Assembly: GCA_903941105.1 (NCBI GenBank)
Contig: CAJANL010000034.1
Coordinates: forward strand, 1-51,081
Direction of reading: 5' to 3'
DNA length: 51,081 nucleotides
Source of the DNA: an uncultured Rhodospirillaceae bacterium
GTDB lineage: Bacteria > Pseudomonadota > Alphaproteobacteria > Rhodospirillales > Magnetospirillaceae
The notes below the pieces were generated by a model. That model searched no databases, had not been told where the DNA came from, and saw only the letters and a program-made list of their open reading frames with translations. Of the stretch, positions 35,803 through 46,206 are shown in pieces. How positions within the stretch are numbered: position 1 is the stretch's first letter; every line of letters starts with the position of its first letter. The translations under genes were made by a program, and so were the position numbers.

Positions 35803-36606
35803 TCAACCGTATGGTGGGCAGTGCCAGCCCCGGGGCGATTGGGTGAAGATCTCGCAGCCGCTGGCGGTGACGCCGATCGAGTGCTCGAACTGCGCCGACA
35901 GCGACTTGTCCTTGGTCACCGCTGTCCAGCCATCCGACAGGATCTTGGTCTCGAAGCGACCGGCATTGATCATGGGCTCGATGGTGAAGAACATGCCTTC
36001 CTTGACCTCGATGCCTTCACCCGCCTTGCCGTAATGCATGACATTGGGCGGCTCGTGGAAGACGCGGCCGAGACCGTGGCCGCAGAAGTCGCGCACCACC
36101 GAGAACCGGTGCTTCTCGACGTGGCTCTGAATGGCGTAGCCGATGTCGCCCAGGGTGGCGCCGGGCCGGATCGCCTCGAGGCCGAGCATCAGCGACTCGT
36201 AAGTCACCTCCACCAGCTTGCGCGCCTTCACGCCGGCGCGGCCGACGTAATACATGCGGCTGGTGTCGCCGTGCCAGCCGTCGACGATGGGGGTGACGTC
36301 GATATTGACGATGTCGCCGTCCTCCAGCCGCTTCTCGCCCGGGATGCCATGGCACACCACGTGGTTGACCGAGGTGCAGATGGAGCGGGGAAAGCCGCGG
36401 TAGTTGAGCGGCGCGCTGATGGCGCCGCGCGCGGCGATGAAGTCGGCGCACAGGCGATCGAGTTCGGCGGTGGTGACGCCGGGAACCACGTGCGGAGTGA
36501 TGAAATCCAGCGTCTCGGCGGCGAGGCGGCCGGCCTTGCGCATGGCGGCGAAGTCTTCGGGCCCGTGCAGGCGGATATGACCGGTGTCGAGGTCTTCTCG
36601 TTCCAT
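35803..36606 (-). CDS. map: Methionine aminopeptidase, type I
   Basis: A 267-residue metalloprotease that removes N-terminal methionine from new proteins. All five metal ligands are visible: Asp in VNIDVTP, Asp in WHGDTSR, His in FCGHGLG, Glu in FFTIEPM and Glu in QFEHSIG. The substrate-site His is in VVCHGIPGE. The start is ATG 36606, behind GAAGGA; a GTG at 36618 would overlap the sfsA stop (GTGA) and is equally plausible. It lies at the end of a run: methyltransferase, sfsA, map. Confidence 0.95.
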   Translation of the reverse strand: MEREDLDTGHIRLHGPEDFAAMRKAGRLAAETLDFITPHVVPGVTTAELDRLCADFIAARGAISAPLNYRGFPRSICTSVNHVVCHGIPGEKRLEDGDIVNIDVTPIVDGWHGDTSRMYYVGRAGVKARKLVEVTYESLMLGLEAIRPGATLGDIGYAIQSHVEKHRFSVVRDFCGHGLGRVFHEPPNVMHYGKAGEGIEVKEGMFFTIEPMINAGRFETKILSDGWTAVTKDKSLSAQFEHSIGVTASGCEIFTQSPRGWHCPPYG

Positions 36607-36614
36607 TTCGTCCT

Positions 36615-37316
36615 TCACGTCCTCTCCATCGGCAGCGGCGGGCCGACCTCTATGCCATCCAGGTTCAACCTGCAAGTATAGCATATGGCCTCGACGCCGT
36701 CCCGCTTTGCCTGGATGAGCGCCGCCGCGTAGACCGGGTCGATGTCCGCCGCCGGCCGGAAGCCCCGGCAATCGCCGCGCTGGACGAGGTAGACCATCAC
36801 TGCCCGGCTTCCCGCCGCGACCATGTCGGTGAGTTCGCCGAGATGCTTGGTTCCGCGCGCCGTGACGGCGTCGGGGAACTCGGCCCACTCGCCGCGCTTC
36901 AGGTGCACGTTCTTCACCTCGACGAAGCATGTAGGTCGACCGGGGGCCTCCAGCAACACGTCGATGCGGGAATTGCGGCCGTATTTGACCTCGCGGCGCA
37001 GGCTGGTGTAGCCGGCCAGTTCCGCAATCAGCCCACCCTGGATGGCATCGGCTACCAGGCCGTTGGGATGCATGGTGTTGACCCCCACCAGATGGCCGTC
37101 CACCACCACCATTTCCCAGTTCCACTTCAGCTTGCGCTCGGGATTGGCGGCGGGCGACAGCCAGACTTCCATGCCCGGATCGGCGGTGCCCAGCATGGCG
37201 CCCGAATTGGCGACATGGGCGCAGACCACCTCGCCCGTCTCCAGCGTCACGTCGGCGAGGAAGCGCTTGTAGCGGCGGATCAGGGTGCCGCGTACCAGGG
37301 GCGAGGGGAACCGCAT
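36615..37316 (-). CDS. sfsA: SfsA family protein (sugar fermentation stimulation homologue)
   Basis: A 233-residue SfsA-family protein: [66 protein letters not shown]. The family is thought to bind DNA or act as a nuclease-like protein (D/E-EVK motif), but the function is unsettled. It usually sits beside map, as here. ATG 37316 shares one base with the preceding TGA (TGATG) and its own stop overlaps a possible GTG start of map, so the three genes are coupled. Confidence 0.92.
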   Translation of the reverse strand: MRFPSPLVRGTLIRRYKRFLADVTLETGEVVCAHVANSGAMLGTADPGMEVWLSPAANPERKLKWNWEMVVVDGHLVGVNTMHPNGLVADAIQGGLIAELAGYTSLRREVKYGRNSRIDVLLEAPGRPTCFVEVKNVHLKRGEWAEFPDAVTARGTKHLGELTDMVAAGSRAVMVYLVQRGDCRGFRPAADIDPVYAAALIQAKRDGVEAICYTCRLNLDGIEVGPPLPMERT

Positions 37317-38125
37317 CAGGCCGGCGCCCATCCGGTCATGGTCAGCATATGGAAGGTCGCCGGGCGGCGCCCCTCGTCGTCGGCCGGGTAGCGGGCCAGG
37401 GCGCTGGCCAGGGTGGCGCGGCGGGTCAGGCCCTTGCGCTGCGCAGCCACCGCGTTGCTCTCGCCCATGCCGCGCAGGTCGGCCAGCAGCCGCATGGGCT
37501 CGGCGTAGCTCACCCGGATCTCGTCGCTGTCGACCACCGGCAGGGTGAAGCCGGCCCGTTGCAGCAGCCCGCCGAGATCCTTGACCTCGGCGAAGGGCGA
37601 GACCCGGGGCGAGGCGCCGCCCTCCACCTCCAGTTCGGCCTCCAGCAGGGCGCGGCGCAGCTCGATCAGGGTGTCGCCGCCCAGCAGGGTCGCCACGAAC
37701 AGCCCATCCGGCTTCAGCGCCCGGCGGATCTGCACCAGGGTGCCGGGCAGGTCGTTGACCCAATGCAGCGACAGGCAGGACAGCACCAGGTCGAAGCTGG
37801 CGGGGCGGAACGGCAGCCATTCCTCGTCGGCGGCAAGGGTGGGGCGACCGTTGCCGGCGGCGGCGGTGGCCATGGCCGGCGACAGGTCGCACTGCACCAG
37901 GGTTTCGACGCCGCCGCGTTGCCCCAGCACCCCGGCCAGCAGGCCGGTGTGGCAGCCGAGGTCGAGGGCCATGGGGAAGCGGCGGTCGCGGATGTCGTCC
38001 AGTCGGTCGGCCAGCCGCTCTGCCGCCTCCCGCACCAGAAAGTCGTGCGCGGCGAAACTGGCGGCGGCACGGTCGCGGCGCTTGCGCAACAATGCCCGGT
38101 CGAAGATTCTCATGGCCTGGGACAT
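37316..38125 (-). CDS. SAM-dependent methyltransferase, BioC/NDUFAF5-like
   Basis: A 269-residue class I methyltransferase. Motif [16 protein letters not shown], the acidic loop DLSPAM, motif [19 protein letters not shown] and [12 protein letters not shown] place it in the BioC / NDUFAF5 group; alphaproteobacterial members cluster with mitochondrial complex I assembly factor NDUFAF5. The start could be 38125 or ATG 38113 ([17 protein letters not shown]), which resembles homologues more. It diverges from comF and is coupled to sfsA. Confidence 0.82.
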   Translation of the reverse strand: MSQAMRIFDRALLRKRRDRAAASFAAHDFLVREAAERLADRLDDIRDRRFPMALDLGCHTGLLAGVLGQRGGVETLVQCDLSPAMATAAAGNGRPTLAADEEWLPFRPASFDLVLSCLSLHWVNDLPGTLVQIRRALKPDGLFVATLLGGDTLIELRRALLEAELEVEGGASPRVSPFAEVKDLGGLLQRAGFTLPVVDSDEIRVSYAEPMRLLADLRGMGESNAVAAQRKGLTRRATLASALARYPADDEGRRPATFHMLTMTGWAPA

Positions 38126-38175
38126 GTCCGGCTATATGGCATGCGGGGCGGTCGGGGGGAAAGGGGAAAACCGGG

Positions 38176-38904
38176 ATGCTGCGCCGAGCGTTGCGCCTCA
38201 TGGTCGATGCCGTGCTGCCGCCGTTGTGCCTGTGCTGCGGCGCCCAGGTGGGCGAGCCGGGCGCCCTGTGCACCGCGTGCTGGTCCAGGCTCGACTTTCT
38301 CGGCCCGCCCTGTTGCGATGCCTGCGGCCATCCGTTCGAACTCGATCCCGGCGAGACGGCGCTGTGCGGCCCCTGCTCGCGCAGTCGGCCGGTGTACCGC
38401 CGCGCCCGCGCCGTGTTCCGCTACGACGATGCCAGCCGGCCGCTGGTACTGCGCTTCAAGCACGCCGACCGCACCGAGGCCGCCCCCGCCTTCGCGCGCT
38501 GGATGGCCCGTGCCGGGGCGCCGCTGCTGGCGGGGGCCGATCTGGTGGTGCCGGTGCCGCTGCACCGTTGGCGGCTGCTGACCCGGCGCTACAATCAGGC
38601 GGCGCTGCTGGCCAATGCGCTGGGGAAACTCGCCGTCGTGCCGGTGGTGCCCGACCTATTGCTGCGCCACCGCCGCACCCCGCCGCAGGGGCATCTCGGG
38701 CACGATGCGCGCGAGCGCAACGTCCGCGGTGCCTTCGTCATCCGCCCGGCCAGGCTTCACCTGCTTGAGGGCCGTTCGGTGCTGCTGGTGGACGACGTGC
38801 TGACCACCGGGGCGACAGTGGGGGAATGCGCCCGCGTCCTGCTCAAGGCCGGCGCGGAGGCGGTGGATGTGGTGACCCTGGGGCGGGTGGTGATGGCGGG
38901 GTAA
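38176..38904 (+). CDS. comF: ComF family phosphoribosyltransferase-like protein
   Basis: A 242-residue ComF/GntX-type protein. An N-terminal double zinc ribbon (CLCCG...CTAC and CCDACG...CGPC) precedes a PRTase domain with [19 protein letters not shown] and the PRPP loop [13 protein letters not shown]. Related to competence protein ComF; in non-competent bacteria the role is unclear. The start ATG 38176 has GGGG/GGGAT upstream. It is convergent with the small genes at 39201-39643, and the gap holds an inverted repeat with a MITE in its loop. Confidence 0.88.
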   Translation: MLRRALRLMVDAVLPPLCLCCGAQVGEPGALCTACWSRLDFLGPPCCDACGHPFELDPGETALCGPCSRSRPVYRRARAVFRYDDASRPLVLRFKHADRTEAAPAFARWMARAGAPLLAGADLVVPVPLHRWRLLTRRYNQAALLANALGKLAVVPVVPDLLLRHRRTPPQGHLGHDARERNVRGAFVIRPARLHLLEGRSVLLVDDVLTTGATVGECARVLLKAGAEAVDVVTLGRVVMAG

Positions 38905-38935
38905 TCCTGTGTGGATCAGCACTGATACATGGCGC

Positions 38936-39202
38936 AATCGGCTTGTGGCTGCTCTCCCCCTCATGGCGCTATTCCTGGGGCGAGTCTAACAGGGTGCGGA
39001 AAAGCTCTTCCCGCCGCCCTTCATCTCGTCACCCCCGCGAAGGGGGTCCATGCTGGGGCAAGGACTGGCATTTGCCGCCATATGCTGTGCTGCCGGACGC
39101 ATGGATTCCCGCCTTGGCGGGAATGACGAAAGAAAAGTTGAGTTTTCCCGCACCCTGCTAAACCGACCCCGTTGCCAGATGGAGAGCAGCCACAAGCCGA
39201 TT
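38936..39202. terminator. 22-bp perfect inverted repeat split by a MITE (probable former bidirectional terminator)
   Basis: 38936-38957 and 39181-39202 are exact reverse complements (core CGGCTTGTGGCTGCTCTCC). They flank MITE copy C and lie between two convergent genes; the right arm reaches the stop codon at 39201. Removing the MITE leaves a 22-bp stem with a loop of about 50 nt, so an earlier hairpin has been pushed apart. Confidence 0.75.
38987..39160. repeat. MITE-like element, copy C (complete)
   Basis: About 174 bp including TA at both ends. Left end TAACAGGGTGCGGAAAA and right end TTTTCCCGCACCCTGCTA are inverted (one extra C on the right). Same orientation as copy A. It has lost 4 bp (CGGG) in one inner palindrome and has a C-to-G change in the other. 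Confidence 0.9.
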
Positions 39203-39467
39203 ACGCCATTTCCCGCTTGATGGCCTCGATAGCGATGCGCAATTCATCGAGGCGGTCGACGCAATGGGCGATGCCCAGCGTCTCCTCCATCTGGGTGCGC
39301 TCGGCCATCAGGAGCGGCAGTTCATCGGGAGAGGCCAGCTTCATGCGCGGATTGAAGCCCTCCTCGTACTCTGCGAAGCGGTCCAACGCCTCGTCCAGCA
39401 TGGCGTCGAGGCGATTCTTCTCGTCGGCCAGGAGTTCCAGTCGAGCTTCGAGCGAGGCGTCGGACAT
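39201..39467 (-). CDS. Small helical protein of unknown function
   Basis: An 88-residue, acidic, all-helical protein: SLEARLELLADEKNRLDAML with DEALDRFAEYEEGFNPRMKL, then ERTQMEETLGIAHCVDRLDE. No family recognised; coiled-coil dimer likely. ATG 39467 lies 5 bp after the stop of the upstream tiny gene, which suggests coupling, although no strong ribosome site is visible. Codon use is like that of neighbours. Confidence 0.6.
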   Translation of the reverse strand: MSDASLEARLELLADEKNRLDAMLDEALDRFAEYEEGFNPRMKLASPDELPLLMAERTQMEETLGIAHCVDRLDELRIAIEAIKREMA

Positions 39468-39472
39468 GTGGA

Positions 39473-39643
39473 TCAGCCCGCCAGGGCATGGGCAACGTCG
39501 CCACAGCGCCCCTGCGCCGGACAATCGTGCGCCGCTTCGTTGCAAGCGGTGAGAACCATCTCCAGTATCGTCATATCCATGGTCTGCTCCACCGGTCGTG
39601 CGGCCTCCCAATCACTCGCCGAGATTATGCCACGAATTTTCAT
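39473..39643 (-). CDS. Tiny cysteine-containing protein
   Basis: A 56-residue frame from ATG 39643, or 35 residues from ATG 39580, which has GGAGCAG seven bases upstream and is the better start. The C-terminal part has three spaced cysteines, LTACNEAAHDCPAQGRCGDV (C-x6-C-x5-C), possibly metal- or disulfide-binding. It is 5 bp from the next small gene. Function unknown. Confidence 0.5.
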   Translation of the reverse strand: MKIRGIISASDWEAARPVEQTMDMTILEMVLTACNEAAHDCPAQGRCGDVAHALAG

Positions 39644-39745
39644 CGCGACAACAGAGTAAAAGCCGCAATGATTATAATGAATTGTGCCAACATCAACAAT
39701 GGTTCTGCTGTTTTGGTAAATGCGTTGTAAACAAACAGTAGCCAT

Positions 39746-40263
39746 GATCGCCCGGCCTTGTGGCGGAGCTGCATGACGGGACGATTCCGCGCTGGTGCGC
39801 GACAGTTACGCGGGACATCCTCAGGTTCCCGATCCACGGCGGTGACAGGGCTCGCGGCATCGACTGCTGCATTCGTCGATGTTCACGGGGGCCTGGCGTT
39901 GAGGAGCGGTGCCCGGCGCTGGCTGACGCCGCACGCAGCGCCCACCTGGCGGCCATCCGCTACCGCTCGGTGCGCGACCCGTCGGCTCCGCTCCTGCACC
40001 ACTTGATGGGACGCGACCTCGAATCCCTCCGCCGTCGTGGCCGTTCGATCACCATTCCGCCCCCCGCCAGCCCCCCTTCTTGGCGTCGCAAAATCGGGGC
40101 CGCGACCATTCCAAAGCGCGCACCACCCCCCTGTCATAAAAACACCTCTTGCGCCATCTCCGAATCCGTATTAGCCACCGCAGCTGGGCTGTGGAACGGA
40201 AGAGCTTTCCCTACGTTTCGCACCAACCGAGTCGAATTCGACCTTAACGCAATGGAATAATTG
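39746..40263. other. Region upstream of fusA without a convincing gene
   Basis: About 520 bp. A plus-strand frame of 166 codons (39760-40260) is open but Arg/Pro-rich, with atypical codon use and no ribosome site. Part of it (near 39930-39990) vaguely recalls the end of RES-domain proteins; too weak to call. The fusA promoter should lie at about 40140-40240, where AT content rises. Confidence 0.5.
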
Positions 40264-42408
40264 ATGCCCCGTTCCACCCCCCTCGCAGATATCCGAAACA
40301 TCGGAATCATCGCTCACGTCGATGCTGGCAAGACCACGACGACCGAGCGCATCCTCTACTATACCGGACGCAAGCACACGATCGTCGACATTCACGACAC
40401 CAAAGACCTGAAGACGTCAACCACGACCGATTATCTGGAGCAGGAACAGAAGCGCGGCATCACGATCCAGAGTGCCGCCGTCTCGGCCTTTTGGCGTGAC
40501 AAGAAGATCAACGTCATCGACACCCCCGGCCACGTCGACTTCACCATCGAAGTGAACCGTTCGCTTCGGGTCCTCGACGGTGCGGTGGTCGTGTTCGACG
40601 GCGTTGCCGGCGTTGAACCGCAGTCCGAAACCAATTGGCGCCTGGCCGACAACTACAACGTGCCACGCCTCTGCTACGTCAACAAGATGGACCGCTCCGG
40701 CGCCAATTTCCGTCGTTGCGTCGACATGATTCGCAATCGGCTGGGCGCGCGCCCATTGGTTTACCAAGTTCCGCTGGGATCGGAAGAAAATTTCCGTGGC
40801 ATGGTCGACCTGGTCGAGATGAAGGCTCTGGTCTGGTCGTCCGACGACAAGGATGCCCAGTGGGAAATCTTGCCGGTCACCGACGACCTCGCCCAGAAGC
40901 TCGGCATCACGGTGATGGAAGACCTCGATAATCTGGCCGCCATTCCGGCGCTCCGCCAGGAACTAATCGACACCGCGTTGGAGCAGGACGAGGCTCTGAT
41001 GGAGGCCTATCTGGAGACCGGCGAAGACCCGACCCCGGATCAGCTGCGTTCCTGCATCCGCAAGGGCACCCTCAACAGCTCCTTCACGCCGGTCCTCTGC
41101 GGTTCCTCCTACAAGAACAAGGGCGTTCAGCAGGTTCTCGACGCCGTCGTCGATCTGCTGCCGGCGCCCACCGACGTGGAATCCATCAAGACGGTCGACG
41201 CCGACGGTGAACCCAATGGCGAACGCAACTGCTCGGACGATGAGCCCTTCTCCGCCCTGGCGTTCAAGGTCATCAACGACGCCTACGGCGCGCTGACCTT
41301 CATCCGCGTCTATTCCGGCGTGCTGACCAAGGGCGCCTCGGTCATGAACTCGACGCGCGGCAAGCGCGAGAAGATCGGCCGCATGGTGGAAATGTTCGCC
41401 AAGGAACCCCATCCGATCGAAGAGGCGCGGGCCGGTGACATCGTCGCGCTCGTCTCGTTGTCGGAAACCGAAACCGGCGACACGCTGTGCGATTCCGCGA
41501 ACCCCGTCATCCTGGAGCGCATGCGTTTCCCCGAGCCGGTGATCAGCGTCTCGGTCGAGGCGAAGACCAAGAACGATCAGGAAAAGTTCGGCATGGCGCT
41601 CGGCAAGATGGTCCGGGCCGATCCCTCGCTGCGTCTGGAAACCGATCGTGAAACCGGTCAGACCATCCTGCGCGGCATGGGCGAATTGCATCTCGAAGTC
41701 ACCCTCGACCGCATGCGGACCGAGTTCGGCGTCGAAGGCAATATGGGCAAGCCGCAGGTCGCCTATCGGGAAACGATCACCCAGAGCTTCACCCACACCT
41801 ACACCCACAAGAAGCAGACGGGCGGTTCTGGCCAGTTCGCCGAAGTGAAGATCGTCTTCGCGCCGGTGGAACGCGGCGAGGGCTTCAAGTTCGTCGACGA
41901 AACGGTTGGCGGTTCGGTCCCCAGGGAATACGTGCCGTCGGTGGGCAAGGGCCTGGAGCTCCAGAAGGAAGACGGCGTGCTGGCCGGTTATCCGACGGTC
42001 GATTTCAGCGCGACCCTGGTTGACGGCAAGTATCACGACGTCGATTCGAACGCACTGACCTTTGAAATCGCCGCCAAGGCCTGCTTCCGTGAAGGAATCA
42101 AGCGTTGCGCGCCGGTCCTGCTCGAACCGATGATGAAGGTCGAAGTCGTTTCGCCCGACGATCATCTGGGCGACATCATCGGCGACATCAACCGCCGCCG
42201 CGGCATGGTGCAGGGACAGTCGGAACGCGGCCACAACATCGCCGTCGAAGCGATCGTGCCGCTGTCCGAGATGTTCGGCTATATCGGGCATCTCCGTGGC
42301 ATGACGTCGGGCCGAGCCTCCTACACGATGGAGTTCTCGCGCTATGAACCAGTGCCGAGGCAGGTAGCCGACGAGATCATCGCCAAGAACTCGGCGGCCG
42401 TCGCCTAA
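40264..42408 (+). CDS. fusA: Elongation factor G paralogue outside the str operon
   Basis: A 714-residue translational GTPase with all five domains. G motifs: AHVDAGKT (17-24), G2 near [22 protein letters not shown], and G5 in CGSSYKNKG. Domain IV keeps [11 protein letters not shown] and the C terminus has [13 protein letters not shown]. The switch-I part [20 protein letters not shown] differs from standard proteobacterial EF-G (usually ...GEVHEGTATMDWMEQE), so this is a divergent EF-G type. Neither rpsL, rpsG nor tuf is near. ATG 40264 is preferred to the TTG just before it. GC3 looks lower than in neighbouring genes, consistent with high expression or transfer. Translocation or ribosome recycling is inferred. 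Confidence 0.9.
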   Translation: MPRSTPLADIRNIGIIAHVDAGKTTTTERILYYTGRKHTIVDIHDTKDLKTSTTTDYLEQEQKRGITIQSAAVSAFWRDKKINVIDTPGHVDFTIEVNRSLRVLDGAVVVFDGVAGVEPQSETNWRLADNYNVPRLCYVNKMDRSGANFRRCVDMIRNRLGARPLVYQVPLGSEENFRGMVDLVEMKALVWSSDDKDAQWEILPVTDDLAQKLGITVMEDLDNLAAIPALRQELIDTALEQDEALMEAYLETGEDPTPDQLRSCIRKGTLNSSFTPVLCGSSYKNKGVQQVLDAVVDLLPAPTDVESIKTVDADGEPNGERNCSDDEPFSALAFKVINDAYGALTFIRVYSGVLTKGASVMNSTRGKREKIGRMVEMFAKEPHPIEEARAGDIVALVSLSETETGDTLCDSANPVILERMRFPEPVISVSVEAKTKNDQEKFGMALGKMVRADPSLRLETDRETGQTILRGMGELHLEVTLDRMRTEFGVEGNMGKPQVAYRETITQSFTHTYTHKKQTGGSGQFAEVKIVFAPVERGEGFKFVDETVGGSVPREYVPSVGKGLELQKEDGVLAGYPTVDFSATLVDGKYHDVDSNALTFEIAAKACFREGIKRCAPVLLEPMMKVEVVSPDDHLGDIIGDINRRRGMVQGQSERGHNIAVEAIVPLSEMFGYIGHLRGMTSGRASYTMEFSRYEPVPRQVADEIIAKNSAAVA

Positions 42409-42432
42409 TCTTGGAAGACGAGAAGCCGAAAA

Positions 42433-42460
42433 TGGGCCCCGTTCGCAGGAACGGGGCCCA
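42433..42460 (+). terminator. Hairpin after fusA
   Basis: TGGGCCCCGTTC (42433-42444) and GAACGGGGCCCA (42449-42460) form a perfect 12-bp stem with loop GCAG, 25 bp after the fusA stop. An A-run precedes it but no T-run follows on the plus strand. Confidence 0.75.
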
Positions 42461-42692
42461 CCCGGACTCTCGCGACGTCAACTGCCCGAAGGTCTCCGAG
42501 CCCATCAGAGACTGCGCCACGTCGCTATTGAGGGGGCGCAGCACCTCTGGATGCGGCCGACTGCAGCCAGCTCCGGCGAAGGAGGTTATTTCGCCTCTGC
42601 TGGCCGGCAGCGGATCGTCTCCGACAACGGCACGAGTTGACCAGCACCGCCATCCCGTCCTCGCCGGGCCGGATTTTCCGATCCCGCACGAA

Positions 42693-42724
42693 AAAGCCCC
42701 CGCCGGCTTCCCGGCGGGGGCTTT
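42693..42724 (-). terminator. Intrinsic terminator of acnB
   Basis: AAAGCCCCCGCCGG (42693-42706) and CCGGCGGGGGCTTT (42711-42724) form a perfect 14-bp stem with loop CTTC. On the minus strand it is followed by TTTTTCG, a rho-independent terminator, 18 bp after the acnB stop. Confidence 0.88.
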
Positions 42725-42741
42725 CGTGTCGCTGCCGTGTC

Positions 42742-45327
42742 CTAAATCGTGACCGTCGCCGCCACGTCGCGGAAGGCGGCGATCTGGTCGAAGTTCATGT
42801 AGCGATAGATCTCGGCCGCCTTGGCGTTGATGCCGCTGACCTGGGCCTGATACTCGGCCGGCGTCGGGATCTTGCCCATCAGGGCGCACACCGCCGCCAG
42901 CTCGGCCGAACCGAGATAGACCTGGGTGTCGATGCCCAGGCGGTTGGGGAAGTTCCGCGTCGAGGTCGACATGGCGGTCGAGCCCTTGCGAATCTGCGCC
43001 TGATTGCCCATGCACAACGAACAGCCGGGCATCTCCATGCGGGCGCCGGACTTGCCGAGGATGCTGTAGTAGCCCTCTTCGTTGAGAATCATGGCGTCCA
43101 TCTTGGTGGGCGGCGCGATCCACAGCCGGGTCGGGATGTCGGACTTGCCGTCCAGCACCTTGGCGGCGGCGCGGAAGTGGCCGATATTGGTCATGCACGA
43201 GCCGATGAACACCTCGTCGATGGCGTTGCCGGCAACCTCGGACAGCAGCTTGACGTCGTCGGGATCGTTCGGGCAGGCGACGATGGGCTCCTTGATGTCG
43301 GCGAGATCGATCTCGATGATCGCCGCGTACTCGGCGTTGGCGTCGGGGGCCAGCAGCTCGGGCTTGGCGATCCACGCCTCCATCGACTGGATGCGGCGCT
43401 CCAGGGTGCGGCGATCGGCGTAGCCGCCGGCGATCATCCACTTCATCAGGGTGATGTTCGAGCGCATGTACTCGATGATCGGCGCCTGGTTGAGCCGCAC
43501 GGTGCAGGCCGCCGCCGAGCGCTCGGCCGAAGCGTCGGACAACTCGAACGCCTGCTCGACCTTGAGGTCGGGCAGGCCCTCGATCTCCAGGATGCGGCCG
43601 GAGAAGGCGTTCTTCTTGCCCTTCTTCTCGACCGTCAGCAGGCCGGCGCGGATGGCGTAGAGCGGGATGGCGTTGACCAGATCGCGCAACGTCACGCCCG
43701 GCTGCATGGCGCCCTTGAAGCGCACCAGGATCGATTCCGGCATGTCGAGCGGCATTACCCCGGTGGCGGCGGCGAAGGCCACCAGCCCCGAGCCGGCCGG
43801 GAACGAGATGCCGATGGGGAAGCGGGTGTGGGAGTCACCACCGGTGCCGACGGTATCGGGCATCAGCAGGCGGTTGAGCCAGGAGTGGATGACGCCGTCA
43901 CCCGGACGCAGCGCCACGCCGCCGCGGGTGCTGATGAAGGCCGGCAGGTCGCGGTGGGTGGCCACGTCCACCAGCTTGGGATAGGCGGCGGTGTGGCAGA
44001 ACGACTGCATCACCAGATCGGCGGAGAAGCCGAGGCAGGCCAAGTCCTTCAGCTCGTCGCGGGTCATGGGGCCGGTGGTGTCCTGCGACCCCACCGTGGT
44101 CATGCGCGGCTCGCAATAGGTGCCGGGACGCACGCCGGTGCCCTCGGGCAGGCCGCAGGCGCGTCCCACCATCTTCTGTGCCAGGGTGTAGCCCTTGCCC
44201 GAATCGGCCGGCGAGGACGGCAGGCGGAACAGGGTCGAGGGCGGCAGGCCCAGGGCCTCGCGCGCCTTGGCGGTCAGGCCGCGTCCGATGATCAAGGGGA
44301 TGCGGCCGCCGGCGCGCACCTCGTCGAAGATGACCTCCGACTTCACCTTGAACTCGGAGACCACCTTGCCGTTCTTCAGCGCCTTGCCGTCATAGGGACG
44401 CAGTTCGACCACGTCGCCCATGTCGAGCTGGTTGACGTCGAGCTCGATGGGCAGGGCGCCGGCATCTTCCATGGTGTTGTAGAAGATGGGAGCGATCTTG
44501 GTGCCCAGGCAGACGCCGCCGAAACGCTTGTTGGGGACGTAGGGAATGTCCTCGCCGGTGAACCACAGCACGGAATTGGTCGCCGACTTGCGCGACGAGC
44601 CGGTGCCCACCACGTCGCCGACATAGGCCACCAGATGACCCTTGGCCTTCAGCGCCTCAAGCTGCTTCATCGGCCCCTTGGCGCCGGGCTCCTCCGGCTC
44701 GATGCCGGGGCGGGGATTCTTCAGCATGGCCAGGGCGTGCAGCGGAATGTCGGGGCGGGTCCAGGCGTCGGGGGCCGGCGACAGGTCGTCGGTGTTGGTC
44801 TCGCCGGTCACCTTGAACACGGTGACGGTCAGGCTTTCCGGCACCGCGGCGCGCGAGGTGAACCACTCGGCGTCGGCCCAGGACTGGATGACGCCCTTGG
44901 CATGGGCGTTGCCCGCGTCGGCCAGCGCCTTGACGTCGTGGAAATAGTCGAACATCAGCAAGGTGGTCTTGAGGCCGGCGGCGGCGGCGGCGGCGCATTC
45001 GGCGTCGCCCAGCAGATCGACCAGCGGCTTGATGTTGAAGCCGCCCAGCATGGTGCCGAGCAACTCGGTCGCCCGCACGCAATTGATCAGCGGACACGTC
45101 ACGGTGCGCTTGGCGACGGCTTCGAGGAAGGCGGCCTTGACCTTGGCGGCATCATCGACGCCGGCCGGCACCCGGTAGGTGATCAGCTCGACCAGAGCCT
45201 GCTCCTCGCCTTTGGGCGGGGACTTCAGCAGGGCGACCAGCGCCTCGGTCTGCTCGGCCGATAACGGCAGGGGCGGGATGCCGAGCGCGGCACGCTCGGC
45301 AACATGCTGGCGATAGGCTTCAAGCAC
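42742..45327 (-). CDS. acnB: Aconitate hydratase B
   Basis: An 861-residue [4Fe-4S] enzyme of the TCA cycle that isomerises citrate and isocitrate, also active on 2-methylisocitrate. E. coli AcnB is 865 residues. It has the AcnB HEAT-like N-terminal domain ([20 protein letters not shown]) and the swivelling domain with [17 protein letters not shown]. Cluster cysteines are in [15 protein letters not shown] and in GCSLCMGNQ near the C terminus. The GTG at 45327 is supported by GGAGG 8 bases upstream; no ATG fits. It diverges from ccmA. The N-terminal domain can mediate iron-dependent dimerisation and RNA binding in E. coli (family knowledge). Confidence 0.96.
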   Translation of the reverse strand: MLEAYRQHVAERAALGIPPLPLSAEQTEALVALLKSPPKGEEQALVELITYRVPAGVDDAAKVKAAFLEAVAKRTVTCPLINCVRATELLGTMLGGFNIKPLVDLLGDAECAAAAAAGLKTTLLMFDYFHDVKALADAGNAHAKGVIQSWADAEWFTSRAAVPESLTVTVFKVTGETNTDDLSPAPDAWTRPDIPLHALAMLKNPRPGIEPEEPGAKGPMKQLEALKAKGHLVAYVGDVVGTGSSRKSATNSVLWFTGEDIPYVPNKRFGGVCLGTKIAPIFYNTMEDAGALPIELDVNQLDMGDVVELRPYDGKALKNGKVVSEFKVKSEVIFDEVRAGGRIPLIIGRGLTAKAREALGLPPSTLFRLPSSPADSGKGYTLAQKMVGRACGLPEGTGVRPGTYCEPRMTTVGSQDTTGPMTRDELKDLACLGFSADLVMQSFCHTAAYPKLVDVATHRDLPAFISTRGGVALRPGDGVIHSWLNRLLMPDTVGTGGDSHTRFPIGISFPAGSGLVAFAAATGVMPLDMPESILVRFKGAMQPGVTLRDLVNAIPLYAIRAGLLTVEKKGKKNAFSGRILEIEGLPDLKVEQAFELSDASAERSAAACTVRLNQAPIIEYMRSNITLMKWMIAGGYADRRTLERRIQSMEAWIAKPELLAPDANAEYAAIIEIDLADIKEPIVACPNDPDDVKLLSEVAGNAIDEVFIGSCMTNIGHFRAAAKVLDGKSDIPTRLWIAPPTKMDAMILNEEGYYSILGKSGARMEMPGCSLCMGNQAQIRKGSTAMSTSTRNFPNRLGIDTQVYLGSAELAAVCALMGKIPTPAEYQAQVSGINAKAAEIYRYMNFDQIAAFRDVAATVTI

Positions 45328-45543
45328 GGGGCTTCCTCCGCTTGGATATGGCAAAAACGGGCTGCCGGATGGCGCCAATGGTTAGTCGAAGCTTACACCA
45401 TGAAACGCCCCGAGAGTCCAGCCTGACCATCCGTTCGGGGAGGGAGGAACCCGCCCGCACCGCGCTGCCCTGTTTTCATGCGGAAATAGGGACCTGCGGT
45501 GCCCCGCTTGGCTTGCCGTTCGATATCTGCCATTTTGCCCGCC

Positions 45544-46206
45544 ATGATCAAGACCGCCGCCATTTTCTCGGGGACCAGGCTGGGCTGCATCCGCGGCGGG
45601 CGGGTGGTGTTCGCCGGGCTGGGCTTCACGGTCGAGGCGGGTGGCGCCCTGGTGCTGCTGGGGCCGAACGGGTCGGGCAAGTCGAGCCTGCTGCGGGTGA
45701 TGGCCGGGCTGCTGAAGCCGGCCGTCGGCACCCTGTCCTGGGGTGGCGCCACGGTGGCCGACGACCCCGAGGCCCATGCTGGCCGCACCCACTACCTCGG
45801 CCACCACGATGCGGTGAAGCCGGTGCTGACCGTTGCCGAGAATCTCGGCTTCTGGGCCCGCCTGCATGAGCCCCATGCCGCCACCGCCGGCCGCGCCGTC
45901 GAGGTGGCACTGGAGCGGTTCGGCCTCGGCCATCTGGCGGCAATGCCGGGCAAGATGCTGTCGGCCGGGCAGAAGCGCCGCACCAATCTCGCCCGCCTGC
46001 TGGCGGCGCCCTCGCCGCTGTGGCTGCTCGACGAACCGACCACGGCGCTCGATCGCGCCTCCATCAAGACGCTGGAGGCGGTCCTGGCCGAGCACCGCGC
46101 TGCCGGCGGCATGGTGGTGCTGTCGACCCACGCCGATATCGACCTGCCGGGCGCCGTCGAGCTTCACCTCGACCAATTCGCCGCCGCCGACGAGGACGAG
46201 TCATGA
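45544..46206 (+). CDS. ccmA: Heme exporter ATP-binding protein CcmA
   Basis: A 220-residue ABC ATPase of the cytochrome c maturation system I; with CcmB (and CcmC/D) it drives release of holo-CcmE. Walker A GPNGSGKS (40-47), signature LSAGQKRRTNLARL and Walker B LWLLDEPTTALD are present, and the H-loop is VVLSTHAD. The short length is typical of CcmA. ATG 45544 is chosen by family length; an in-frame upstream extension is unlikely. Overlaps ccmB by 4 bp (ATGA). Confidence 0.95.
   Translation: MIKTAAIFSGTRLGCIRGGRVVFAGLGFTVEAGGALVLLGPNGSGKSSLLRVMAGLLKPAVGTLSWGGATVADDPEAHAGRTHYLGHHDAVKPVLTVAENLGFWARLHEPHAATAGRAVEVALERFGLGHLAAMPGKMLSAGQKRRTNLARLLAAPSPLWLLDEPTTALDRASIKTLEAVLAEHRAAGGMVVLSTHADIDLPGAVELHLDQFAAADEDES

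Larger units (their letters stand above)
42409..42741. other. Intergenic region between fusA and acnB (convergent)
   Basis: About 330 bp with two strong hairpins at its ends (annotated) and no gene between. An AAGGAGG-like site near 42580 precedes no convincing frame. Confidence 0.6.

Noticed and set aside
39760-40260. A 166-codon plus-strand frame upstream of fusA, with a stretch loosely like RES-domain C termini.
   Set aside because: No ribosome site, Arg/Pro-rich composition, and the similarity covers only about 20 residues without catalytic residues.
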